A stretch of DNA of 64,000 nt from Tachinus rufipes (Eukaryota > Arthropoda > Insecta > Coleoptera > Staphylinidae), in the NCBI GenBank assembly GCA_963932245.1, contig OZ010741.1, positions 100,185,060 through 100,249,059 of the forward strand. The letters run 5' to 3'. Shown piece after piece: positions 45,413 through 54,991 of this stretch. Below the pieces are notes generated by a model. The model saw only the letters and a program-made list of their open reading frames with translations. It searched no databases and had not been told where the DNA came from. The position numbers and the translations under genes were made by a program. The number at the start of each line of letters is the position of its first letter. Positions within the stretch are counted from its first letter, which is position 1.

Positions 45413-46904
45413 GGGTTGCAGTATCTAACAACACAATTAAAAGAAAAGAAATCATTTTAGCAAGTTATATTGCATGTCACTCATCAATAAGGAGCATCGA
45501 CCACCTATCAGATATATTAAATAGATTTTCTACGGATAGATCATCAAGCTCAACTGCTGCCGTGAACGCGAACCAAGATCTTTTTCATCTGCATAAAAAA
45601 AATGTGCGGCAATAATCAAAGGTGTAATCGCTCCTTCTTTATTAAATGCTCTAATTGAGGATATAGTTAAATCATCTTTTTCAATAATTTTGGACGAATC
45701 AACCGATGTAAGCACAGAAAAATTGCTGTGCATCAATATTAAATATTACTCGGTAAAAAGCAATAAAATCAAGCTGCAGTTTCTTACATTTATACCAGTA
45801 ATTAAAACCACAGCTCAAGATTTATATGAGGCAGTTACTAATTATCTTTTGGAAAATAAATTAAATCTAAAAATACTGATAGATGTTGGAACAGATGAGG
45901 CTTCGAATATGTGTGGTGTTAATAATTCTCTTTATACAGTGCTAAAAAAGAATTACGACTTAAACCATTTAGTGTTAGTAAAATGTATTTGTCACAGTTT
46001 ACATTTATGCACATCAAAGGCATCGGAAGTGTTTTCAGATGAAATAGATTTTATTCTGAAGGAAACTTATAAATGGTTTAATTACAGTGCACTTCGATTA
46101 AATAACTACAAAGAAATTTACAATTTGATTAATCCTGGCAGTACTTTTACCAAATTCACAAAGCTATCAGCTACACGGTGGTTATCAAGATATAAAGCTG
46201 TAGACAAAATTCTTGGTCAATATTTAGAACTTCAAACTTTCTTTAATATTCATGCTGCAAAAGAAAGGTGCCACACGGCAAAAGTATTATGTGATACATA
46301 TGAAAATAAAGAAAACAAAGTTACGTTGGTCTTTGTAAAACCAATCTTAAAACAAATTTTTCATTTAAATACATATTTTCAAAAACAAATTATTGATTAT
46401 TTTGTGGCATTTACAGAAATAAACACAGTCATATAGACATTTGCAAGACAAATTATGAAACAAGTTTTGATTGATCATCTTGATAATGACATTAATAATT
46501 TACAAAACGCAATGAAGTACGACCAAAACTATTTGTCATTAAATAATTGCAATTTTGGTTATGAATTTGAGCATGAATTTGAGCACGAATTAAATGTCAG
46601 TTGAAAAAATTGAAGAAATACGTGAAAAATGTAAGAGATTTTTAAAAATTCTTATACTGGAATTAATTAAAAGAATGCCATCACAATTGAATATTTTTTC
46701 TCAAATCAAAAATATTAGCCCCAAAATAATTCTAAACCCTATACGATCAAAATTTAATGAATTACCATTACATTTTATTATAAAAGAAAAATTGAGTGAC
46801 GTAGAAACACAGTATAGGCAATTACTAAACATTCAGTAAGACCAAGTATTTGGTGAAAATATTTCGGAAGATACAATAAAGTTTAGGATGAAAGTAATCA
46901 CTGT

Positions 46905-47480
46905 AACAAAACGGGATCTCAGGGTATGGTGTTATGGCTTGATACCAATAATAAGTTGAATGATTTCCAGGAATCCACAATATTTATTCCAATATAAACA
47001 AATGAACACTTGCTGTTATAATTAATTTGTTAATCAAAATTTTCCTAAAAGAATACAAGTTGTTAAAGACCCACCAACATGTGTTCGGTAGCGGTTATGT
47101 TATAAAATGGTTAAGTTAATTGTTAAAATTATAATAAAAGTGAGTTTACAATTAGAGAGGTATTTTATTGAATTTTAAGATAAAGTGTACTAACCTACTT
47201 GAGTTAAGTATTTCTTCGATCCCAGGAGGCAGTAGGAAAACTTTGAAGCAAGTTAGCTAGACAACAGCTCACATGTAAAAGGACCAGGTAAGAGTAAATT
47301 TATTACATTTAATCTTACCAGGTTATCCCAAGGTAGAATTGATATTTTTTAAGAGAAAAGAATGTGGAATTCCTGAGTTTTTTTGTAGAGTACATAAATA
47401 AAATAAATATGTTTATTTATTTTATTTATAAAATAAATATTAATTCATAAATAAATTAAGGGAGATAATTTATGAGGCAG
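46905..47480. other. Unidentified sequence interrupting the hAT gene
   Basis: The transposase reads up to DTIKFRMKV near 46,893 and resumes near 47,480-47,590. The interval encodes nothing recognisable and could be a second intron (it starts GTAATC) or an insertion. No flanking duplication was seen. Confidence 0.4.
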
Positions 47481-47862
47481 AACTCCTTTCATTCGCCTCA
47501 TCACCTTAAAAAATGCTACAGGAGAATTAATGTTTGAAGAGATTTCAAATTTTACATTTACCTTCTAAGCTTCTTTAAATGCGACGGTTGAACGAAGCTG
47601 TTCAATCATGAACATTGTAAAATCAAAATTGAGAAATAAAATGTTAATTCATTTATTAAATTCAATGATTGTAAGAGCGCATTTCCATGCCAATTCTGTA
47701 TGCTGTAAGACATTTGAACCCACTCAAGACATGCTATCTAGGTTTAATTCAAAAATGTATAAACCACAAAATGAAACCGGTGAGGAAGAGCCGTCAGCGG
47801 AAAATCCGGCAGGGGCTGATAATCCTGACATTGAAGATGTATTCAATATAGTTGATCTATAG

Positions 47863-48170
47863 ATAACTATATTCTTATAATGTAAGATGCTACGTTTGAC
47901 TTTGCGGAGTTGTAGCAAAAATTGATTTTTTTCCGCTTTTATCAAGATGGCGGAAACAGCTGATAGAAAATCTTATTTGGCCGGGTTTGTCAACAGACAT
48001 TGTACGTTTGATCTAAAATTAATTATTTTGGAAATAATAATCCTAAACTACCACTTTTACAACTTAGAATGCCGGATGAATAGAGAAAGAAAATAGCAAA
48101 GGACATTTATCTGTCATTTATTAACTACTACAGTAAATTGAATTAAATTAAAAAAACTCAAAACATACAA
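47863..48170. other. Spacer after the hAT gene
   Basis: It should contain the hAT 3' UTR and terminus. No terminal repeat was found. Confidence 0.4.
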
Positions 48171-49284
48171 GAAGTGATGTTGAGTGAGAAGAAAAAATAA
48201 TCTTTTAAAAAATTATAATTTTATTGATATAATGGTGGATTGATTCAAAATATAACAATTGTATGTCGTCTTGGTGTAAAATAGGTTAAAGAGTTTGAAA
48301 TAAAATTCCAACCCTACAAGTTTTAATTTATTCATTAAGACAGTTTAAAGTTAACACTAGATGGTATTTTGTAATCAATTTATAATTTAAGTTATTTATT
48401 ATATTTTATGAATATATATATTATTTTAAATTTTAACATGTGAGAGAAGTGTGTAAATACGTAAATGATGAGTATTTTGTTAATACTGATATTCATAAAT
48501 TGAACTTCATGGATTTTTCTTTGGCAAAAGCCAACTGATACAATGGATGGATTTAATTATGTTATCAACCAAACTAAATAAATGGAAATAACAAAATAAA
48601 TCTTCAAAGCAAAAAATGGCCATAACAAAATAAATCTTCAAACCAAATACTGCTACAAGCCATCGAGTATTCTTCATAAATATATACACTAATAAATGGA
48701 GTTGAGTGAGAAGAAAAAATAATCTTTGAAAAAATTTAAATATCAATTAAATAAAAAACATCAATAAATCTACTATCTAGAAGCTATTAAGTGTTAGATA
48801 GAACACAACTGCAACACAATGTTGATTGAAAATATTTCAACAATGACGAAGCAATTGAAATTGTTTTACTTATATTAAAGTTTATCTAATTCTGAATTGG
48901 TAAACAAATTATTGAAAAATAAAGAAGGTTGAAGAAATTTGAAATAACATTCCAATCCTAAAGGTTTCAATTTATTTAATAGATAATATTTTTGTGACAG
49001 TTGCCACAATAAAAATTCAACTGGACCAATTTTCTGCTAAGTATTTTGTTAATAGCATTTTAAAAACTAATTTGATAGAATTGATTGATTCAAAATATAA
49101 AAATTGCATGTCTTGATGCAAAATATTATAATGAGTTTAAAATAAATTTCCAACAATACGTTTTGATTTAATCATTAATTATTATTTCTTTGAGACAGTT
49201 TAAAAGACTGGTAACACTAGATATAGTAAAAGTGTGATCAATTTATAATTTAAGATATTTATTTATATTTTATATACTTTATAT
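48171..49284. repeat. Repeat family R, left part of an interrupted copy
   Basis: It contains several R modules: GAGTATTTTGTTAATACTG near 48,472, CCAACTGATACAATGGATGG near 48,531, CTACAAGCCATCGAGTATTC near 48,652 and AAAACTGGTAACACTAG-like sequence near 49,203. It stops at CTTTATAT (49,284). The expected continuation is found at 51,571. Confidence 0.8.
49281..49284. repeat. Left ATAT target duplication of the 2.3-kb insertion
   Basis: ATAT here matches 51,571-51,574. It is short, but the interpretation rests mainly on comparison with the uninterrupted R copy at about 27,733. Confidence 0.6.
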
Positions 49285-51570
49285 TGTAGCATCACGTTTC
49301 TGCCATAGGAGCTGCCGGCTGGTTTCCTAAAACAAATAAAGTATTTATTATAATTTAAGATAGGTAACTGTTGGAAGTTATTAGGGATGTAACGTAGGCA
49401 ACCCAACATACACTAGGGATAATCCGGTAGCCGGACGTTGAGGATTGTGTTATGAATATTTATATTTGTACGCACACTAATTAAGTCAGTGTGGGGGTGT
49501 TACATGTTAGTTGCTATATGTTCTAATTAACTTTTGTTAGTAGGGGTTAACGGTTGAAAGAATGTTTGACACTTACCATGTGAGTTGATCCCGACGTATC
49601 ATTTCGGCTATTCCTACCTCTGTGGACCTTCTCTGGTGGTGTATTCTGAAATAAGAAATTATTAATATATATGTGGGACTATAATGGTGTGATTATTACA
49701 AGGATATATGTGGAATTATGTGATGTTAGTATTGGCGGTTACGAGTAGGGTTATTTTCTCTCGGAGTAAGATTGAAACTAGTTTTTGAGTTAATTTTAGG
49801 GATAAATGTTGTTAGATCTTACTCGAGAAGTGGCTTTATTGCTATGTAGGGAATGGGGGGAATGTTTTAAGGGATTTTACGATGGAATGTTTTGTTTATT
49901 ATTGGTTGGAGGTTATGTGGATTGGGAGAGTACATGATGGATTGATTGAGTACTGGAAACTTACGAATGGTGATATTCTAAGCTCTCCAGTAATGTTACA
50001 AATACTATTATGATGGTACTTACTTGAATTTTAATTAATCCTATTGTTGACATCTGTCACTGTCACCCACCATGTTGTGTACACTTGGCACTTTTGGGAA
50101 CATGTCATAATTTACGGTTGGCAGCACTGATTATTGGTTCAGGGTGTTCATGTGAAACTGTAACATGGAGGTTCTTTTCTCATCCGGTGCTCGAAGTGTG
50201 GTGGTGTGTTTGCTGGTTATTGAATACCGACAGGAGGGTGTAACCTCACGGCTTGTGGCCATTTTATGGTATGTACCAGTGATTATTTGATGGATTAAGT
50301 GCTATATGGAAGGCACCCGCTAATTATTGGAGCGGAAAATTGATCCTACCGCTGTGCGGATTTTTCACCACCCACACCTCGTGGCAAATGTTATATGGGC
50401 GGCCGACGAAGCTCAACTTGGAATATATTGGAATATATGTGTGTATATACATAACCGGATAGAGGCTATCGAAGTGCTCCTACTCAATCTCAGGTAATAA
50501 ATCCACCTCCGTAATATTAATTAAGTGTGACTGTTGTGTAGTAATTGCACGTGTGGTTTTAGGTTTTCTTTATCAGGTTTTCTTATTACCTTTAAACCTT
50601 TCTATTGTTGATGTTCATTGAGTCTAACATGAGTACTGGTGTCGTCAAGATGGAGTTCCGGCTCTAAAGGCTTGATGTTGGACATTCCAGCCATACACCG
50701 AGGTATTCTGTCGGAACAGTCATCCCTGGGACAAAATATATTTGGGGGTTCGCATGCCAAGGAGGACGTTCTGGAGCTGAGGAGCGTCGCTGGAAGTCAA
50801 GGCTTGAAATTTTATATGTTTCCTTAACTTTTTAAATATTTATGTTGTGCTTCACACTACCCTATCATGCGTCACATGATATTTAAAGATGATATTTATA
50901 CATGATATTTATGTATGATATTTATAAATGATAGTTATATATGATATTTATAGATGATATTTACATGTGATCTTTGTATATGATATTTATATACGATATT
51001 GGTATATGGTATTTTCAACTTTTTTTTGTAAGAAGGTATTATTGCGTGTTTGTAAACCTCGTGCAAGGGGGCTTCGTTGCCTGCTAAGAGTCGCGAATTT
51101 ATGAATTAACGGAAATCGGGGTCGCTCGTAGCGCTACGCGTTTCACCGCTTTCACCTCGTCATTCGCGGGCCACAAGGCCATATATTTTCTTTTTTTTTT
51201 AACATAAACTTGCATGTTCGGTTAATTATTACCTGTGATACCTTGGGCGTATGCCCCAAACCAAAACGTATTTAAATGTTCGATGTTTAATTTAATGATT
51301 AAATATAGAGTGTATGCCACACTTTTCAAAACAGACCAATGACCTGCGTTTGATTTATACTTTTGTTCTCTTGGGGAGGGATTTACAGGAACAGTTGGGT
51401 TCGAGCTTTTCCCACGGAGACCGGTATCGCCGAGAGTCCTCGACAGAAACAAGCTCGTGGCGCTCACAATTATACCCGCCCGTCTTCACTGAGCCGGCAG
51501 GCACTCTCTCGGTTGTCCATACCACCCTAGCTCCCTCATCCTCTCCTAAGAAGTGAGAAATTACGTCACA
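49285..51570 (-). mobile_element. 2,286-bp insertion with TGT...ACA ends, possible giant solo LTR
   Basis: It starts TGTAGCATCACG and ends TTACGTCACA, breaking repeat R. No protein domain is recognised. Read on the minus strand it begins TGTGACG, has a TATA-like AGTATAAATC about 220 bases in (near 51,350), and has AATAAA-type signals near its far end (about 49,335). This is the order expected of an LTR: promoter first, polyadenylation last. No internal primer site or second LTR was found. It may be a solo LTR of an element with unusually long LTRs, or a non-autonomous element of another class. The 62-codon open frame at 50,639-50,827 (plus strand) is unassigned. Part of it (51,060-51,180) is markedly GC-rich. 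Confidence 0.6.
50876..51018 (+). repeat. 13-bp tandem repeat, about 11 units
   Basis: Units of the form ATGATATTTATAN begin every 13 bases from 50,876. Units 8, 10 and 11 are diverged. The array lies inside the 2.3-kb insertion. Confidence 0.92.
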
Positions 51571-51845
51571 ATATATTATTTTAAATTTTAGCATGTGTGC
51601 GAAGTGTGAAAATATGTGATATTTCTTTATATGTAACTGCATATGCAGCAAGGTGCTAAATAAATGTATTATTATTATTATTACAGGTAGCACTATAAAA
51701 ATTCATCTAAACCAATTTCCTCGAGAATTTTGTTAATACGGTTATTCATAAATTGAACCTCATTATTCTTCAACTAAAACCAACTGATATAGTGGATGGA
51801 AATAATTATGTTATTAAACAACGACATAAAAATTATGCATAAATG
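51571..51845. repeat. Repeat family R, right part of the interrupted copy
   Basis: It resumes with ATATATTATTTTAAATTTTA and continues AGCATGTGTG, as in the intact copy at 27,730-27,760. It then has the usual TTCATCTAAACCAATTTCC and TTGTTAATACGGTTATTC modules. Confidence 0.8.
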
Positions 51846-52185
51846 AAACTTCATTCGCCAAGAAATACTTTGCAAACTTAGCGCTTCATTCTAAAACCGA
51901 TCTAGACAGACTGGCAAAGCCGAACAAACAGAGCTATAAGTGGGTTCGGTTCACCCGATAACCTCACCCTATACGGCTTCCTATCTCAAATCATCCCCTT
52001 AGTTTTCTCCTAATGGAAGGTTTATGAGCTACGGTCTCGAACTTCCCGATTCTCAAAATGGGGCGGTTTTTAGTCGGTAAGCACTTTTCTCGTGAGAGTG
52101 AATCCGGCACTTTGAGTCACTCTTTTGAAGATTTTACGGCCCTAACCACAAAAAAAATTAGTTTACATCAAGCTTTGAATTAAAT
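51846..52185. other. Spacer of higher G+C, no recognised gene
   Basis: Short open stretches are broken by stops. Nothing was identified. Confidence 0.4.
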
Positions 52186-52476
52186 ATGAGTTTTTTAAAT
52201 AAATTAAACAGTTGTGGGAAAGTTAAATCATTCATTAAACTGATGGATTTAACATTAAATCAAAATTATAAAATTATTAGCGTTCGCAAAATTAAAACAA
52301 TGTATGAGACTTCCATAGAAATCGATATGGAAAATGGATCGGCAATTCCTCCAAACATTAAAAAGATTTCTAGCAAAACACCATACATCGATATTAAATT
52401 TAAGAAGGTTTACCAGGAGTTGAAGACAGGCGATGAAGAACCACCACAACAAAAATGGTTAAATGCTTTGTTGTAA
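52186..52476 (+). CDS. Small protein of unknown function, paralogue A
   Basis: An intact 96-codon frame has an ATG start, charged and hydrophobic residues in protein-like proportion, and no membrane segment or signal. Residues about 20-60 (MDLTLNQNYKIISVRKIKTM) align with paralogue B (LASLPINKDYEVLSMQSLKT). Both have the pattern L-x-(I/L)-N-x-(D/N)-Y-x-(I/V)-(I/L)-S followed by K-T-x-Y and a second hydrophobic strand. A small beta-rich, perhaps OB-like nucleic-acid-binding fold would suit this, but that is inference. The setting is transposon-rich and similar small proteins recur in insect genomes, so an accessory protein of a DNA element is the leading guess. It may instead be the first exon of a larger gene. 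Confidence 0.5.
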   Translation: MSFLNKLNSCGKVKSFIKLMDLTLNQNYKIISVRKIKTMYETSIEIDMENGSAIPPNIKKISSKTPYIDIKFKKVYQELKTGDEEPPQQKWLNALL

Positions 52477-52657
52477 TCAACTAACATATGCAACTTTTGA
52501 GATTATAGAATCAGATATTTTTTACAGGTTTGTAAAAGTTTATTAATATTATATATTGATCTGCGCATGTGCATAATTTTAAATAAATGTCAAGTCAGCA
52601 TGTTTAAAGAATATAGTTCATATTGAACCATCTAAGTCATCACAGTAATTTGTAAAG

Positions 52658-53281
52658 TTGGCTAGTCTACCAATAAACAAAGACTATGAAGTGTTGAGCA
52701 TGCAATCCTTAAAAACTGTTTATGGTTACGCAATTGTGTGTGAAATAAGCGCTAGATTGCTGATACCAAATCGATTTAACCATTTAAATGAAAATATGGA
52801 GGATTTTAAGCAAGAAGTTCAATCAGGTCTCATCATCAAGAAAACCCTGAGCAACAATCAATTTGCAACTATTGAATTTAAAAAGAAATCTCATCCGTAT
52901 CGTCCAGGAAATTTGTCAAAAAAAGATGAACCCCAAAAAAAAATTGTTATCACTTTCTTATTTCAACTAGTGTACACTTCAAAATACAAACAAATTTCTT
53001 GCTTTTGTTGAACATATTTTATCAAATATTAGTCAAAGTAGTTTTTATAAGTCACAATATGTATACTTTCAAACTTTTAAATATATTTTAGTGATTCGGG
53101 CAACCAGTCAAACGAACCACAAATTGTTAAACATTCAGTGGCGAATACCGATATTGACAATTCAGCAGACAAGACAAATGTTGTACTGTCTAACTAAACA
53201 CAAGGAAAAGGAGAATCAAGTACAATTGATGAGATAATTGGTTTTCAATATGACAAAACTGATCTCACTGATCTGCAAGGT
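52658..53281 (+). pseudogene. Paralogue B of the small unknown protein, possibly spliced
   Basis: The frame is open from 52,646 to 53,011 but has no ATG before LASLPINKDYEVL, so its start is missing or on an upstream exon. After the shared core it continues VYGYAIVCEISARLLIPNRF and GLIIKKTLSNNQFATIEFKK. A TATATTTTAG acceptor-like site at 53,081-53,091 precedes SDSGNQSNEPQIVKHSVANT and a GGTAATAAT donor-like site follows at 53,281. The acidic, serine- and asparagine-rich segment between them could be an exon, with one in-frame stop. The two paralogues are only about 180 bases apart, which suggests a local duplication. Confidence 0.4.
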
Positions 53282-53588
53282 AATAATATATGTCGGCGAG
53301 TTTATTTTATTATAAATTATAGATCAGTCGGCGTCTGGCATGGTTACGTACGCCGTTTGAAATAAACAGGCGGCAGCGAGCGGAACAATAGAAAAAAAAT
53401 AATGACACCGAAACAAAAACAAACAAACAATGGCTCGATACATTGAGCGAGACGTTGGGGTGAGGTGTAAAGATTGAATTGCTAGGCCATGCCATTTACC
53501 AATCAATACTGACTGGAATTGCATTATTGTTAATTGAGTGTTAATCATAATCGAGTGTAACAGGTTTAATGATCATTGTTAACAAATA
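53282..53588 (+). other. Leader-like stretch before gypsy gag remains
   Basis: Higher G+C than its surroundings. It precedes the gag start at 53,589 and may contain LTR or leader sequence. No primer site was identified. Confidence 0.35.
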
Positions 53589-54780
53589 ATGGACTCGAGG
53601 CCTGCGTCTCCGACATCAGAAGTGAGATACACCCAAGAAAACAAACAATCGCCCATCAACCATTGTTATATCGCCTGGAATAGCGATTGATGAATTATTA
53701 GAACGCTTAATCGAGCGCCAGGCAGCCCCATCAAAGACGTACGAGAGCCAGCGGGCGCCGGTGACAACACAAGTAAACTTGCCCCATTTTAGGAGGGGTG
53801 ATGTGCATTAATTGGTGAATTCTTTAACGCTCACAATCTTGCCGGAATATCACTAAAAAGAAGCAGCTGATTGGCTTATAAGATGTCGCCCCTTGTGAAA
53901 AACATGGCAAGAAATTTGCGAAGAATTTTCATCGTTATTCGCCAAACCTACTGATTAAATCGATTTGTTCGAAGAAACTGTCAACGGACCTCAAAATACT
54001 CCTGCTAAAATAGTACGCTATTAGATGAAGGCTTACATGCAATTCGCTTAGCATTACATTTAATTAAATCAAAAGAAAGTGATGAAACATTGGCTACTTT
54101 ATTTGCATGCCATGTTGTTGGAAATCGCAGTAAAGTATTGAAGCGGAAATTACAAAATGACGTCCCAAAGGACTTAAAAAAAATTTGTGTGGCAATGCGA
54201 GGACACTTCGGTAAACTGCCGACGCTATTTCGGCCAAATCATGCGTTCAATAGAGTTTACGGGAAAATGTCACAAGTGTGGAAAAATTGGACATAAATCA
54301 TTCAATGTATCGACAACGTAATATTACAAAGAAGCCCAACCAAGTAACTTGCTTTTCTTGTGGAAAAAAATGGCCACATTTCTACCAGCTGCCCTGGAAA
54401 AAAGACAAGTGGATCTGCCAGGTTTGAAGAGAAAAAGAATAATTTATGTTCAAAGCAAGCTTCCCCCAAAGGTCAGTTGAGCTTGCAAAATGGCAAGGCC
54501 ATTCCTTTTAATATTGATTCTGGCTCTGACTGTTCGTTAGTTAAAGAAAGTATTTCAAAATTGTTTGGCGGGAAACAACAATGCCGTTTAATTTCATTAA
54601 AAGGAATTGGTGGAACTTCTGTACTGTGTACCAGGCAAATTGTTACTTTAGTAGACAATGAAAATTTAAAAATTGAATTAGTTTTTCTCGTTGTGCTTCA
54701 TGATTGCATTTCATTTGAAGTCATTATTGGTAAAGATTTAATTATAGAAAATATTATGGTAAATTTTAGTACTCAAGGTT
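53589..54780 (+). pseudogene. Ty3/gypsy gag and protease remains
   Basis: A gag-like start (MDSRPASPTSEVRYTQENKQ, ATG 53,589) is soon broken. A second gag-like frame at 54,090-54,240 leads to two zinc-knuckle relics (CHKCGKIGHK near 54,270; a second, split by a frameshift at an A-run near 54,362-54,370). From 54,375 one frame stays open to 54,791 and holds a retropepsin: IPFNIDSGSDCSLVKESISK (catalytic D-S-G at about 54,522-54,530), then LKGIGGTSVLCTRQIV and VIIGKDLI. The protein would continue into polymerase, but at 54,781 a Copia-type LTR starts, and the frame stops 11 bases inside it. Confidence 0.75.
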
Positions 54781-54967
54781 TGTTGAAATAATGTATTGTT
54801 GGTTGCATATAGTATAACTCTATTCATGTATGTGTATTGTAACGCAAGACTACCTGCGGTGTTGCAGTCAGTCGTGCAGAGAGTCTCAACAGCGTAAGAA
54901 CGTACTATAACTATTAAACTCTGGATTTATTAACTACCGTGTTTAACTACTCCATAATATCCCAAAA
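54781..54967 (+). mobile_element. 5' LTR of a Copia-type element
   Basis: It begins TGTTGAAATAATG where the gypsy protease frame is cut and ends just before the primer site. Copia LTRs commonly run TGTTG...CAACA; here the last bases are CCAAAA, so the 3' boundary is set by the adjoining primer site. At about 187 bp it is short but within the Copia range. The 3' LTR, if present, lies beyond the window. Confidence 0.75.
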
Positions 54968-54982
54968 GGTTATGGGCCCAGT
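54968..54982 (+). other. Copia-type primer-binding site (internal tRNA-iMet)
   Basis: GGTTATGGGCCCAGT is complementary to the anticodon region of initiator methionine tRNA (CTGGGCCCATAACC). Copia elements are known to prime from a cleaved half-tRNA, not from the tRNA 3' end, so this site is diagnostic. Confidence 0.85.
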
Positions 54983-54991
54983 CACCCCAGT
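54979..54991. repeat. Left target duplication of the tandem LINE block
   Basis: CAGTCACCCCAGT, repeated at 63,159-63,171. It overlaps the end of the primer site. Two further bases (TA) also match but may be element sequence. Confidence 0.95.

Larger units (their letters stand above)
44659..47862 (+). mobile_element. hAT DNA transposon, 3' end not found
   Basis: CAGTGTTGGCG at 44,659 is a typical hAT terminal inverted repeat start. It precedes, in the same orientation, the only hAT transposase gene in the window. No matching CGCCAACACTG was seen after the gene, so the right terminus is lost or lies in sequence too decayed to recognise. The 44,710-45,180 part is the leader. Confidence 0.6.
45190..47862 (+). 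pseudogene. hAT transposase with BED-like finger (broken)
   Basis: Exon 1 encodes a C2H2 finger (YCKLCNADLRAHRADLTRHS then QTSKHK) and ends at a GT splice site. A GT-AG intron of 89 bases (45,324-45,412) joins in phase to GVAVSNNTIKRKEIILASYI. A run of eight A's at 45,595-45,602 breaks the frame. The main open part (45,690-46,436) has the RNase H-like core: ILDESTDVS, GTDEASNMCGV, and the C-x2-H box in CICHSLHLC. Further breaks occur at 46,434 and 46,600. About 570 bases near 46,905-47,480 interrupt the gene. The hAT dimerisation domain resumes at about 47,590 (NATVERSCSIMNIVKSKLRN) and ends DVFNIVDL with an acidic tail. Confidence 0.85.

Noticed and set aside
51355..51693. 112-codon minus-strand open frame
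   Set aside because: It crosses the edge between the 2.3-kb insertion and repeat R at 51,570, so it cannot be an ancestral gene.
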